Assembly: GCA_032717465.1 (NCBI GenBank)
Contig: CM064683.1
Span: 40,609,497 to 40,673,496, forward strand
Direction: 5' to 3'
Length of the DNA: 64,000 nt
DNA from: Coenobita brevimanus
Lineage: Eukaryota > Arthropoda > Malacostraca > Decapoda > Coenobitidae
The position numbers were made by a program, and so were the translations under genes. Below the pieces are notes generated by a model that saw only the letters and a program-made list of their open reading frames with translations, was not told the origin of the DNA and did no database searches. Shown here in pieces: positions 14,520-24,783 of this stretch (position 1 is the first letter of the stretch; every line of letters begins with the position of its first letter).

Positions 14520-15425
14520 AAGTGGATGGGGTAATAAAAGAGGTACAAGGTAGGGTAGTGGATGTTGGAGTGGCCCTGGTGAGAGAGGATAGTGTTTGGA
14601 AACTCCCTGTACTGTTGTTTGCAGATGATACTGTGTTGTTGAGTGAAGACGAAGGGGAGCTGCAAGGCTTTGTGGATGAGTTTGGGAGAGTGTGTAAGAA
14701 ACGGAACCTAAAGGTGAATGTAGGGAAGAGTAAAGTGATGGTCTTTGAGAGAGGTGAAGTTAGTGAATGTACAGCGAGGTTAGATGGTGAGGAATTGGAA
14801 AATGTGAGTACGTTTAAGTATTTGGGTAGTGTGATGAGTAAGGATGGAGGTTTGGAGGGTGAAGTGCTTGAAAGGGTACAGCAGGGAAGAAAGGTTGCTG
14901 GTTCCTTGAAAGCAGTGATAAGAAACAGGGAAGTGAGCATGGAAGTGAAAAAGTTACTACATGACAGTATTGTGATACCAACTCTAACGTACGGAAGTGA
15001 AGTTTGGACATTGTTGGAAGGACACAAGTCAAGAGTGAGAGCAGTGGAAATGAGTTATTTAAGAGGAGCCTGTGGAGTCACGTGGAGAGACAGGCTGATG
15101 AATGAGGATATAAAGGAGCGTTGTGGTGTGGATGTGGATGTGATAGGAAGCGTTATGAGGAACACACTGAGGTGGTTTGGCCATGTGGAGAGGATGGAGG
15201 GTGAGAGACTGACGAAGAGAGTGTATGTGAGTGAGGTGGAGGGGGGAAGAGGGACGGGGAGGCCGAGGATGAGATGGAGGGATGGGGTGGAGAGGTATAT
15301 GAGAGAGGGGGGTGTGAGTTGGGAGCAGGGCAGTGAAATGGCGGGGGACAGGGCGACTTGGAGGCGATTTGTTTGTGGCCACCCCAAACGGGATTGAGGC
15401 GTCTGGCAATAGATAGATAGATAGA
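14520..15425 (+). mobile_element. 5'-truncated non-LTR retrotransposon fragment (LINE family 1), reverse-transcriptase C-terminus
   Basis: An open frame from the GTG at 14522 to the stop at 15395-15397 (291 aa) holds the end of a LINE reverse transcriptase: catalytic FADD at residues 33-36, 'NVGKSKVMVF' near 66, 'FKYLGSVMS' near 98, 'LTYGSEVWTL' near 155 and the LINE C-terminal motif 'LRWFGHVERM' at 216-225, then a Gly/Arg-rich 'RPRMRWRDGV'. Fingers, palm motifs A and B and the endonuclease are missing, so the copy is truncated at the 5' end, as is usual after incomplete reverse transcription. After the stop there are only ~12 bases before an (ATAG)n tail at about 15409-15425. The open frame suggests a relatively recent insertion. 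GTG is simply the first codon of the open stretch, not a true start. Clade not assigned. Confidence 0.85.
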
Positions 15426-17125
15426 AGTGGAGTAGGTGGGAGTGTGGTGTATGGGTAGGCACGATGGCATCAATGCACCCTGTGAAGAAAATATGTTGCA
15501 TGAGGGATGACCTTGGCATAGGAAGGTGTAAGGGTCGTCTTCTAAGAGGCATGTAGGCATCTTTTCCCTTGCAATTAATTATCCCTCTTCTACCCCATGG
15601 TCCTTTTAGTGTAAATTATTGGCCTGACATAGACACAGGTTGCCTTAGTAGCGTAGATAAAAAAAAAAAAAGATGCGGTGGGGAAAATGCATGTTTTGGA
15701 AAAGGTGATTCGATTCCTACACAGCTACTTAGAATTGGCCAACAACCTTAAAACTGACATGGGGGGATGGGCAGGAACTCTATAGGTAAGAGGAGAAGAA
15801 CTGGCTAGCTGGTGGTGGGTGGTGGGGGAAGATGGGATGACTACACCCACTGTCGTAAGAAAACAGATGTGGAATAAGAACCAAGAACAGTGAGACGAGA
15901 GGGGCACGAGGAGATGAGATAAAGGGTATGAGAGGAGGGTGAGCAATGGGGCAAGAGAAGAGAAAAGAACAAAGTGTGGATTTAGAGATGAGGAAAGTAG
16001 AATGGTAAGAGGAGAGGAATGCATGGGAGTGGCAGGGTATGGGGCGTGATGGGACAGGGTGACGATCGACGTTGACGGTGGACCGAAAAAGGTGCTGCAT
16101 TGGTTTAATTCAAAGTTTTCTCCTTTCAAAACAAGAGGAACATAGACCGTTTCCGAAATAATGAACTCAATATATATCGGGGTTTGGTCAAGAGAAATGT
16201 TACTTAATTCACTGAGAAGCCCCAGAATAATATGAAAGGTTGATTCCAAACAAGCAACCCGGAAAGCAGAAATTTACCTCAGAACCTGTTTATGCAGAAA
16301 CTCCATACGGAACAGTTTTATTCAGCTTCCCGTCAGCCACTGCCTTAATGCTGCCCGTTAGGTCATTATTCCAGTTATATCACCTTCCCTCGTCCTCATC
16401 CCAACCCCCTTTGTCCTGTCACTACGAGGTTCTTGTTATGTTGAAAAAAAAAATTGTCTGAGGGCAGCAAGAATGAAATAAAGTCACTGAACCGGAAGGA
16501 TTAATGGTCAGCGTTTGGGTTCATTCATTATCAGTACTAGACGTTGACGAGGAACCTACACATGTTGGTGCAGTGCATCCTGGGTGGAGCAGCTGCGGTG
16601 TCTACCCAGCAGCAAAAAATTCACATATTTTCCCACACAGTTATGAAACTTGTCCCAAATATTAATATTACTATAAATATCCGGAGTAACAGACAATTGC
16701 TTACATATCTATATTTAAAACTCTGAAGAATAAAAGTGAGGCCTACAAGATGAGACTACTTCAGACTTGACTTACTATATCTTGTGTTTCTGTTGTAACT
16801 AGCCTACAAGAAAAACACACACTAGTATGTCTACTGCTGTACTTAGCATAAGTTGATATCCCGGTACAGAAACTGGCGCCAATCATGAGGTCATGTACCA
16901 TTGCATAACTTTGGTACGGTGCTAGGCTGACCTATAGCTAGAAGTTTTTTTTTATAACGAAGAATATTCATAAATGCAATCATGAATACATTCATAAAGT
17001 ATTCGTTTTAGCATTAGAATTCACATTATTTCTGTGTATTCGTATTAGTATTCCTAGAAGTTTGAAGAATTCTTATGTTTTCTCGAATGTTTAGAGTTTG
17101 AATTAATTCCATCCCTGCTCCACAC
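15426..17125. other. No recognisable feature
   Basis: Mixed sequence. The long minus-strand frames at 15725-16249 are Ser/Pro/Leu-rich translations of purine-rich plus-strand DNA. A short A-run lies at 15660-15671. Confidence 0.45.
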
Positions 17126-17129
17126 GCCT

Positions 17130-17285
17130 CCCCGTGCCCCGCTGTGGCGAGGCGCTGTCTGCCACAAGGGAACTTCGGTTCAATGCACGGAACAGGCTTC
17201 CCGGCGTGATTGCTTGGTTGCGATTGTTGGGTTTGCTCGGTCGGTCAGACGAACCTGGCTTAAACAACAACAACAACAACGAAAA
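17130..17285 (+). mobile_element. SINE-like repeat with (CAA)n tail, copy 1
   Basis: 'tggcgaggcgctg' and 'cggttcaatgc', about 30 bases apart, approximate polymerase III A and B boxes. The 3' part ('attgcttggttgcgattg', 'gtttgctcggtcggtcagac') ends in caacaacaacaac. The 3' part recurs at 40213-40292 (plus) and 46652-46746 (minus), also with CAA/CAG tails. The longest copy is this one. Assignment as a SINE rather than a LINE 3' end is inference. Confidence 0.55.
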
Positions 17286-17739
17286 TATATGAATAGCATA
17301 CTAATACAAGTGTTTTAGTTGCAATGTTGTGTGGTCCGGTGTTTATTATTGTTGTTACTTAACCCTAAAATCTGTTCATTTTAGGTAGGCCACTCTCGCG
17401 GCCTCACTCCCGTCAAATCCAGTTATTCCCACGCTCCCCCCATCCACGCCTCCCCCTCCTGTTCGCTGTCGCATACTTATGTGTTTATTTACTGAAAATG
17501 ATAACTATACCTTGTCACATCAGGTAAGGAATGCAGTATACATGTAAATGGGGAAACTATAATGCTGTTCCACGCAGATAGACAGCCGATTCAATACCCA
17601 CACAGATCATAAAGAAATATAAAAGCGCAGTTAAAGACAGTTACCAACACCTAATTTAGAAGGCACTATATCTCATTGGCCAGCTCCGTAATGTCCTTAT
17701 TGTTTGTCGCGTTTTCTTTCTTTCTTGTTGTCTTGTAAT
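17286..17739. other. No recognisable feature
   Basis: Ordinary mixed sequence between two repeats. Confidence 0.4.
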
Positions 17740-17744
17740 TTTTT

Positions 17745-17880
17745 TGTTTAATTGTGGCAGGCACTTATAACATTTAGAAATGTCCGATTGCGCCCAAACA
17801 TGGACACATTGACCAGCCTATGACCTGGCAGAGTCAGCAAGGTTTTGGTTGCTAGGCAACCACTCGTTGCTCAGTAACGG
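17745..17880 (+). repeat. Foldback-containing repeat, copy 1 (degenerate)
   Basis: Starts 'gtttaattgtggcaggcact' and ends in a partial inverted repeat: 'ggttgctaggcaac' at 17847-17860, then a 5-bp spacer and a decayed right arm. The same order of motifs is found about 350 bp downstream in copy 2. Confidence 0.75.
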
Positions 17881-18095
17881 CCGAGAAACAGCTTTTCTTT
17901 TTTTCTTTTTTTTTTCGGTACTTTTCACGTTTTGAGGTGTAGAAAAATTATTAATGGGAGTAGAAAACACTGACTTCTTTAGGCGTAATCTTGAGGCCAT
18001 TCCCTGTCGGAAATGTTCCGTCAATTTTTCCCTCTTTCCTCTAGTTTTCCAGTGACAACCCTGCGAACATTGACCTCAGTGTTTTTAGGAGGCTT

Positions 18096-18232
18096 GTTTA
18101 ATTGTGGCAGGCACTTCTACCCTTCAGAATTAATCCGATTCCGACCAAACCTGGACACAGTGATCGGTCATTGACCAATTGTGTCTGCAATGTTTTGGTT
18201 GCTAGGCAACGAGTAGTTGCCTAGCAACCGCC
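18096..18232 (+). repeat. Foldback-containing repeat, copy 2 with perfect 14-bp palindrome
   Basis: Same leader as copy 1. 'ggttgctaggcaac' at 18197-18210, spacer gagta, and its exact reverse complement at 18216-18229. Each arm is itself nearly palindromic (gttgc...gcaac) and matches the published X-box/EF-C type binding pattern for RFX proteins (gttgcnnnggcaac). Whether it binds anything is inference. Confidence 0.8.
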
Positions 18233-18295
18233 TTTCTTGCCTCTCCTTGGCTGTGGGTCCAGAAATTGTCAGGACTCAGTGGTCTGCCCAGGCAC

Positions 18296-18296
<1 letters not shown>

Positions 18297-18319
<23 letters not shown>
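18297..18319. repeat. Poly-T run
   Basis: About 23 T residues. Read on the minus strand it is a poly-A run. Confidence 0.9.
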
Positions 18320-18326
<7 letters not shown>

Positions 18327-18809
18327 AAATCGATTTTTTCCCCTTACCAACCTGAAGAGACACGTCTGGCGCACCTGGCAATGCAATTTTTAGCTTCCTG
18401 AACCCATTCCATGCTTCGAAATTAAGCAAAAAAAATGTCACAAAACAACTGTGCATACGCCACAGAAAAATAAGCAGAGGAGCGAAAGAACATCACACTA
18501 AGAAATATCCACATTCCCCCCCCCCCCAATTTCAGTGGTACTGAAATGGTTTGAAATGACTAGATATGTGCATTACGAAACAAATCAGTACATAATGTGG
18601 GAGGTTTCATAAAAAGATATGATTCTTTTTTCACGTTTTTTGATGATTATTGCATTTCTGCTGGTATCGAGTTATTTCTCTTGTCTAGGTGGTTTAGTTT
18701 GTGTGTAAATAGAGGCGAGATATGGGACTTTTAGACTTTAACCTGATAAGCGTCCTCCATTGTTTGTACTGTCTGAACAGCAGTGCCTAAAATATGGCAG
18801 GCCAGCTTA

Positions 18810-19230
18810 GAGCTGGCCATCGTGGCCTACTGACTTGTTCATTTAACTGTTATTATCGGCATACAATATTATTCAGCAGGGCAGTGGAGCTGGCCATCGT
18901 GGCCTACTGACTTGTTCATTTAACTGTTATTATCGGCATACAATATTATTCAGCAGGGCAGTGGAGCTGGCCATCGTGGCCTACCGACTTGTTCATTTAA
19001 CTGTTATTATCGGCATACAATATTATTCAGCAGGGCAGTGGAGCTGGCCATCGTGGCCTACTGACTTGTTCATTTAACTGTTATTATCGGCATACAATAT
19101 TATTCAGCAGGGCAGTGGAGCTGGCCATCGTGGCCTACTGACTTGTTCATTTAACTCTTATTATCGGCATACAATATTATTCAGCAGGGCAGTGGAGCTG
19201 GCCATCGTGGCCTACTGACTTGTTCATTTA
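18810..19230. repeat. 77-bp tandem repeat, about 5.5 copies
   Basis: Units begin with 'gagctggccatcgtggcc' at 18810, 18887, 18964, 19041, 19118 and 19195 (the last is cut after ~36 bp). Copies are almost identical; I see single substitutions (ctactgac to ctaccgac in unit 3, aactgtta to aactctta in unit 5). Near-identity means recent amplification or ongoing homogenisation. 77 is not a multiple of 3 and no frame runs through it. Confidence 0.97.
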
Positions 19231-21060
19231 GCAGGAAATAGTAATGAAGCTTTGGGCAATAAAAATTCAAAACCCTCTACACAACGGGATCTCTATAATA
19301 ACATTTATCTACCTGTTCGTTCTCCAAATCGTAACTGATCCTCAGCAATTTCAATCACTGACTCAACATTTTCCCTGCAAAGGTTATAAGGAGGAATGGT
19401 TATGCCTTGGTGGATGTATGTGCTCTGTGAGTATTCTTTATAATGTTATTTTAGTTCTCTTTTTCATCACTTAACTGCAGTGAAGTGTTTTAAATAATTT
19501 TTCTACCTCCAGGTGGCTTTGTTTAGTTTAGCATACACTGTTTGAAATGGAGGAGTTAGATATAGCCAATTAAAGTCCCAGCACTAGGCTACTAGGAGCC
19601 AAGTTTTGCCGATATGTGTAAAATCGCCTGTAGTAAAGGGTTGTTACATTGTTTTAGGTGTTTGTGATGACGTGAGACACTGAACATATTACCGTTGATG
19701 GGTATTTTAGTTTTATTTACAGTCATAGAATCATTTAATCAATATTCAGACATTTTTATTTGACTGATATATATGTACAGTATGTTGTGAGGCTCTTGGG
19801 GTCTTAACATGTTTGCCACGTTGGTTCTGCGTAGTTACTGTTTCAGTGATATACGGACAATAACCGGCACAAAAATGACGGCATAACGAACACTGGATGT
19901 CCTGTGGGAAATATCTGTGGCTCTATTAATAAGGAGTATTATAATTTATTGCTCAATTAATCATGGAAAAAAATATTCAGTGACACCCTGAACGTAACTT
20001 ACACAGTAAAATGAGGGCACATCACAGCTTCTCTTCATGCTATGGCGTTTGTATTTAACCCCTGTGAATGACAACCACAGCGTTATACATTTATCCCTTC
20101 AGTACGGTGATGTCTTTTTTAAAGCTTTCTTTCAGTGCCACTGAAGTATTTCATTAAATAAATGTGCTTTGACATGCAAGTTTAGTAAGGCTTATACCAA
20201 CTCCACTATGAAAATCTCTCCCAAGTTTAATGAGGTCATATAACAAGAGGAAAGCAAAATATAAGAAAAATTACCATAATGATGGGATTAATAAGAGTCA
20301 AAGGCTACTGTAGAGAGACCAGGTATTTATCATGTGGTGCAGGTGATTACATACCTCAGTACTCTCCACTACGTCTCCAGAATAAAGGGGTTCATAGAGA
20401 CTGTCAAAAATCCAGCACTGTGAATGACCTTCCACAAAAGCTGAATAAAATAATCTGAGGTAGCAACAATGATAGTCAAGTAAAGTAAATCTTACTGAAG
20501 GGGTCAAGTTTGTGTGACTGATCTAACATACGTTCTGTATCCTTGTTAGAATATAATGAAATTCAGTGATATTTCAGTTTCCTCACGTACACTATAATAC
20601 TCCTCCTGAAATACTACTGACAACATACTTAATTTCTTCATATAAATAAAGTCGTTTGTCGTCAGTCTCAGTACCCTTACTTGGCAACTGATATTAAGTT
20701 GTTGAAAACTCACTCGGAGCGCAGGCAATCATCATCATTATCATCATCATCATCATGTCGATCCTGTTTCCCACTAACACATTCGGAGGGAGAGATTCAA
20801 AAATATGAACAGGAAAGCACATATACAGAACTGTGAACAAGTTGTCCAGTGAAATGGGTCATACTCATCATTCAAGCCTTTATTATTCAAAGGTAAGGCA
20901 TGAAAACTGGTTGGATGTGGCTACAGAGGAGTGGGTGGGATGGTGGCGGGTAAGACTGCTGGACTGGACGAGTAAAATCGGTGAAACTGGTCGTTGTATA
21001 AGGCGCTGAGTTGACGGTGGGATCAGATTCCTTTTGAAAATTCGGTGCTGGTGGTGGGGT
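19231..21060. other. No recognisable feature
   Basis: AT-rich unique-looking DNA with a short (CAT)n at about 20728-20756. No gene seen. Confidence 0.45.
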
Positions 21061-21097
21061 AGAAAAAGATGCGGGAAATTGAGATAAATGGTCGGGA

Positions 21098-21667
21098 ATG
21101 TTGGCAGGTGGTGGGAGAGGATGTTGGCAGGTGGTGGGAGAGGATGTTGGCAGGCGGTGGGAGAGGATGTTGGCAGGTGGTGGGAGAGGATGTTGGCAGG
21201 CGGTGGGAGAGGATGTTGGCAGGTGGTGGGAGAGGATGTTGGCAGGCGGTGGGAGAGGATGTTGGCAGGTGGTGGGAGAGGATGTTGGCAGGCGGTGGGA
21301 GAGGATGTTGGCAGGTGGTGGGAGAGGATGTTGGCAGGCGGTGGGAGAGGATGTTGGCAGGTGGTGGGAGAGGATGTTGGCAGGTGGTGGGAGAGGATGT
21401 TGGCAGGTGGTGGGAGAGGATGTTGGCAGGCGGTGGGAGAGGATGTTGGCAGGCGGTGGGAGAGGATGTTGGCAGGTGGTGGGAGAGGATGTTGGCAGGC
21501 GGTGGGAGAGGATGTTGGCAGGCGGTGGGAGAGGATGTTGGCAGGCGGTGGGTGAGGATGTTGGCAGGCGGTGGGAGAGGATGTTGGCAGGCGGTGGGAG
21601 AGGATGTTGGCAGGCGGTGGGTGAGGATGTTGGCAGGCGGTGGGATGTTGGCAGGCGGTGGGAGAGG
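21098..21667. repeat. 23-bp minisatellite, 25 copies
   Basis: Units begin 'atgttggcagg' every 23 bp from 21098; the next-to-last unit is shortened to 18 bp. One position is dimorphic (aggTgg or aggCgg). Reading along the array gives T T C T C T C T C T C T T T C C T C C C C C C C C. Because 23 is not a multiple of 3, all three plus-strand frames are open and repeat every 23 residues. The minus strand is open too, so the 155-269-aa frames here are not evidence of a gene. Confidence 0.97.
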
Positions 21668-21758
21668 TGAGAGTAAGAAGCACCGTAAAGCTGACGGCTG
21701 TAGGTTGGTTGGTTTGGGCGTGATAGTTTATTTCAAAACTTTCTCTAAGAAACCCACA

Positions 21759-21760
<2 letters not shown>

Positions 21761-21799
<39 letters not shown>

Positions 21800-21892
21800 A
21801 GTAATAGTACTAGTAACAGTAATAATAATAATAATAATAATATTAATAATAATGATAATAATATTAATAATACAGTAATAGTACTAGTAACA

Positions 21893-21929
<37 letters not shown>

Positions 21930-21963
21930 TAATAATGATAATAATAGTAATAATAATAATAAT
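21761..21963. repeat. (AAT)n-rich microsatellite with an internal duplication
   Basis: ATA/AAT trinucleotides interrupted twice by 'acagtaatagtactagtaac', at about 21798 and 21872 (74 bp apart). The tract abuts the 3' end of the minus-strand LINE that follows. Confidence 0.9.
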
Positions 21964-23346
21964 CGTTTCATTCGTTTCGTTTCGTTTCGTTTTTAAAGGC
22001 TCCAACATGCTTGCATGCGTCGGCCTTGGTCACCTAATGGCGGCTTTCCACGCTGCACGATCCGTTGCAGCCTCCCTGTTCAGTCCCTTAACCCTGAGGT
22101 CACACTTAATGACCTCGTCCCATGTTTCTCTCGGTCTGCCCCTCATAACCCCACCCTCAATATTAACACTTCTCACCTCTCTCACCCAATTATCATCCCC
22201 CATCCTCTCCACATGTCCAAACCATCTCAATCTACCTCTCGTCATCACAACACCAATAAACTCCTGTCTCATCCTACCTCTCAACTCTTCCATCGTAAAC
22301 CCAGCCCCCCCGGACCTTGCACGCAGAGACGCACTACACATCCACCTAATCATTGTCATTTCTGTACGTCTGAGCCGGCGAATATCCTCCTCTTTTACTG
22401 CCCAGGTCTCACTACCATACAGCATTACACTCCTAACACATGCTGCATACAAAGACCCCTTAGCACGTAGGGAGAGCCCTCTCAGTGTCAAAAGAGGCAA
22501 GAGCTCCCTGAACTTCTTCCAACCACTTCTCACCCTAGCCACAGAGCGAACTCCAGCCCCACCTCCAGCACACAACATGTCTCCCAAATAACAAAACTCT
22601 TCCACACACTCAAGAGATTCACCAGCAAGTTCAATCCTTTCACGCCTGACAATCTCCATTTGCTCTCCCCGACACGCCGTACACATAAAATCAGCATTAT
22701 CTCGCAGTCTACCTCTGATACCATTACATCTCTTGTACACCCATTTATCACAAACACCGCACAAGATAGAATTACTTCCCACGCCCTTGTGGCAAACTGC
22801 ACATGGCCACTCTCCCTCGTCTTTGACAGTACCGCCACCAACCCTAGATATCATCACTTTTGTTTTATCTGCATTTACCTTTAAGCCCTTGTGCCCCATA
22901 CCATCTCTCCACTTCCTAAACCTTTCCTCCGCCTCGCTTTCGTTCTCTGCAATCAACACCAAATCATCAGCATACAACATCTCCCACGGGAGTCCGTTTC
23001 TAAAGTCACGTGAGACGGCTTCAAGTACCATGATAAACAACATGGGACTCAAAACTGACCCCTGATGCACAACAACATTTACGGAAAACTCATCACTCAA
23101 ATCTCCATTCACTCTTACCTGGGTGTGAGCAACATACATATCCATAACCACCCTAACCAGCCACTCCTCCTAGCCAAGCTTTCTCATTGCCCACTTCACC
23201 ACCACTCTAGGGACTCTGTCAAAAGCCTTTTCCAAATTAACAAAAACAAAATACAGATCCCTTCTCCTACCAATATATTTTTCCTGAAGCTGTCGAACAA
23301 TGAATATGGCATCAGTGGTCCCCCTACCTGGCATAAACCCAAACTG
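21964..23346 (-). mobile_element. 5'-truncated non-LTR retrotransposon (LINE family 2), broken reverse transcriptase with PHD-like finger
   Basis: Read on the minus strand the copy starts near 23346 inside the fingers domain ('QFGFMPGRGTTDA'). Palm motif A reads 'FVNLEKAFD', where the family has Asp in place of the Asn, so one catalytic aspartate is lost. An in-frame TAG is at 23172-23170. The frame then stays open from 23151 to 22030 (373 aa): motif B 'VHQGSVLSP' at residues 28-36, catalytic YADD at 60-63, a Cys-rich insert at 117-160 (CxxC-x10-CxxC-x7-C-x14-CxxC), and the C-terminal 'LRWFGHVERM' and 'RPRETWDEV' motifs. The 3' end is a (AAACG)n tail (plus-strand cgtttcgtttcg at 21964-21994). 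The mutated Asp and the stop codon mean it cannot work as an enzyme. The fragment at 44398-44706 is the same family. Confidence 0.88.
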
Positions 23347-23429
23347 TAATAATAATCATCATCATCATCATCATATATAACAGAAATAAGTATATGTCGT
23401 TTTAATATACCAGACAACTCTTGAGTAAA

Positions 23430-23452
23430 ATATATATATATATATATATATA
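23430..23452. repeat. (TA)n tract at the left flank of the pogo-like element
   Basis: Perfect TA dinucleotides whose last TA serves as the presumed target site of the element beginning at 23453. Confidence 0.95.
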
Positions 23453-24123
23453 CAGTAGGTTCGCACAGTGCGCGTCATCACAGTGCGTGATTTGCATTGT
23501 GCGCGAGTGACCAAAAATCATAACCAAAAACCCTTGAATGCACGAGTTTACCGCACAGAACGCGAGGCAGAGGCAAGGAGTGGCTCAAAAATGCCATTTT
23601 CTATTAGTGCGCGACCACCCCTCACACAGCGCGTCACGTGTCGTCATGTTGATGCGCAGAAATTCCTGGGCATTCTACTGTTGAGGGTGAAGAGGATGCA
23701 ATGTCAGAAGTGTCAACATTGGACTTTGAAGGGTTTATTGCCGAAGTGAGTGACTTTGATGCTCCTGGGGAAGGTGCTTAAGAGGAGTCTGTGGAGGGAA
23801 GTGTTGGTGCGGTGGGAGGTGCGGTGGGGAGTGCGGCACTGTAAGTGTTGTCGCCCCTCGGAGCCCCTGTTATTTAAGGTCATTAGGCCTGTTGTCTACT
23901 GTTGTTAAGGTGACTACCCATATTTTTGTAATTGTAGCTATAGCTTTAGTACAATGTCTGAAAAATATGACCTTTATTATGTCTCTAAGGGCCAAAAAAT
24001 GTCCAGGTATGAGAGGGTACCACCCATATGTAATTATTCCCGTAAGATTATGTATTCCCAGTACGGAACTCCCAGTGCACGTGGTCGTGGATCGCCCAAT
24101 CTCTCGCGCACTGTGAGAGCCTG

Positions 24124-24126
<3 letters not shown>
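23453..24126 (+). mobile_element. pogo/Tigger-like DNA transposon, deletion derivative (674 bp)
   Basis: Left end 'cagtaggttcgcacagtgcg' and the reverse complement of the right end 'cagcaggctctcacagtgcg' match at all but about three of the first 22 bases. Both ends are flanked by TA, as for Tc1/mariner/pogo transposons. TIRs beginning CAG and rich in 'gtgcgcg' repetitions near the end are typical of Tigger-like elements. The interior keeps a 38-codon acidic frame ending at TAA 23779-23781 (start of the visible frame 23665; residues include 'EGEEDAMSE' and 'DFEGFIAEVSDFD'), which looks like the acidic C-terminal tail of a pogo/Tigger transposase. DDE catalytic and HTH parts are absent. Family assignment is inference from the ends and this tail. 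Confidence 0.72.

Positions 24127-24189
<63 letters not shown>
24127..24189. repeat. (TA)n tract at the right flank of the pogo-like element
   Basis: Perfect TA tract passing into tatgtatg. Together with 23430-23452 it suggests insertion into a pre-existing TA microsatellite. Confidence 0.95.
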
Positions 24190-24199
<10 letters not shown>

Positions 24200-24783
24200 G
24201 CGAGACCACGAGGGCCATAGTATGGAACGTCGTCAAAGTCGACGGGAGAAGAACGCCATGCCTTAAAAAAAAAAAAAAATAGGGTGTAACTGACTGAACG
24301 GGCTCCTCCAAGAGATGGTTCTGTATATAATAATGTCCTTCATAACGCATATGGAGGAAAGAACCACTGTATTGCCTTCCAAGCTGGAACGGGAGCATTC
24401 ATATACAGTAAATTCAGTGCGGTAGTGTTTTAGTGGGGTCAGCAACAACACAGTATGCTACTAATTTATGGCCTGTGACACCGCAGGAAATTTGTTGTGC
24501 AGTGACTGTGTCGTGGCACCTTATTGCTGCAGTAACTCTGGCCTCGGCTTCCAGGAGACACTGACAGCATTAACTCAATAATTACTAACACTGTTATTAA
24601 GTCAAGTGCCGCCCATGATTTAGGGATGGTTGTGTAGGAACCTAGTTCAGGAGAAGACTACTGACTTAGGATGAATTTAGACGATCGCTGGTTACTGCAG
24701 TGAATAATTAGAGACACTAATCTTATTAACGTATTAACTACAGCACGTTACTCTTGCATCACAAAGATGATCTGTTTAAATTA
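24190..24783. other. No recognisable feature
   Basis: Ordinary sequence with a 15-base A-run at 24265-24279. Confidence 0.4.

Noticed and set aside
19244..19474. 76-aa hydrophobic frame after the 77-bp repeat
   Set aside because: Hydrophobic segments are present, but nothing else supports it; chance ORF length.
20883..21683. 266-aa minus-strand Pro/His/Leu-rich protein and 269-aa plus-strand protein
   Set aside because: Both are readings of the 23-bp minisatellite, which is open in nearly every frame; the unique ends show no domain.
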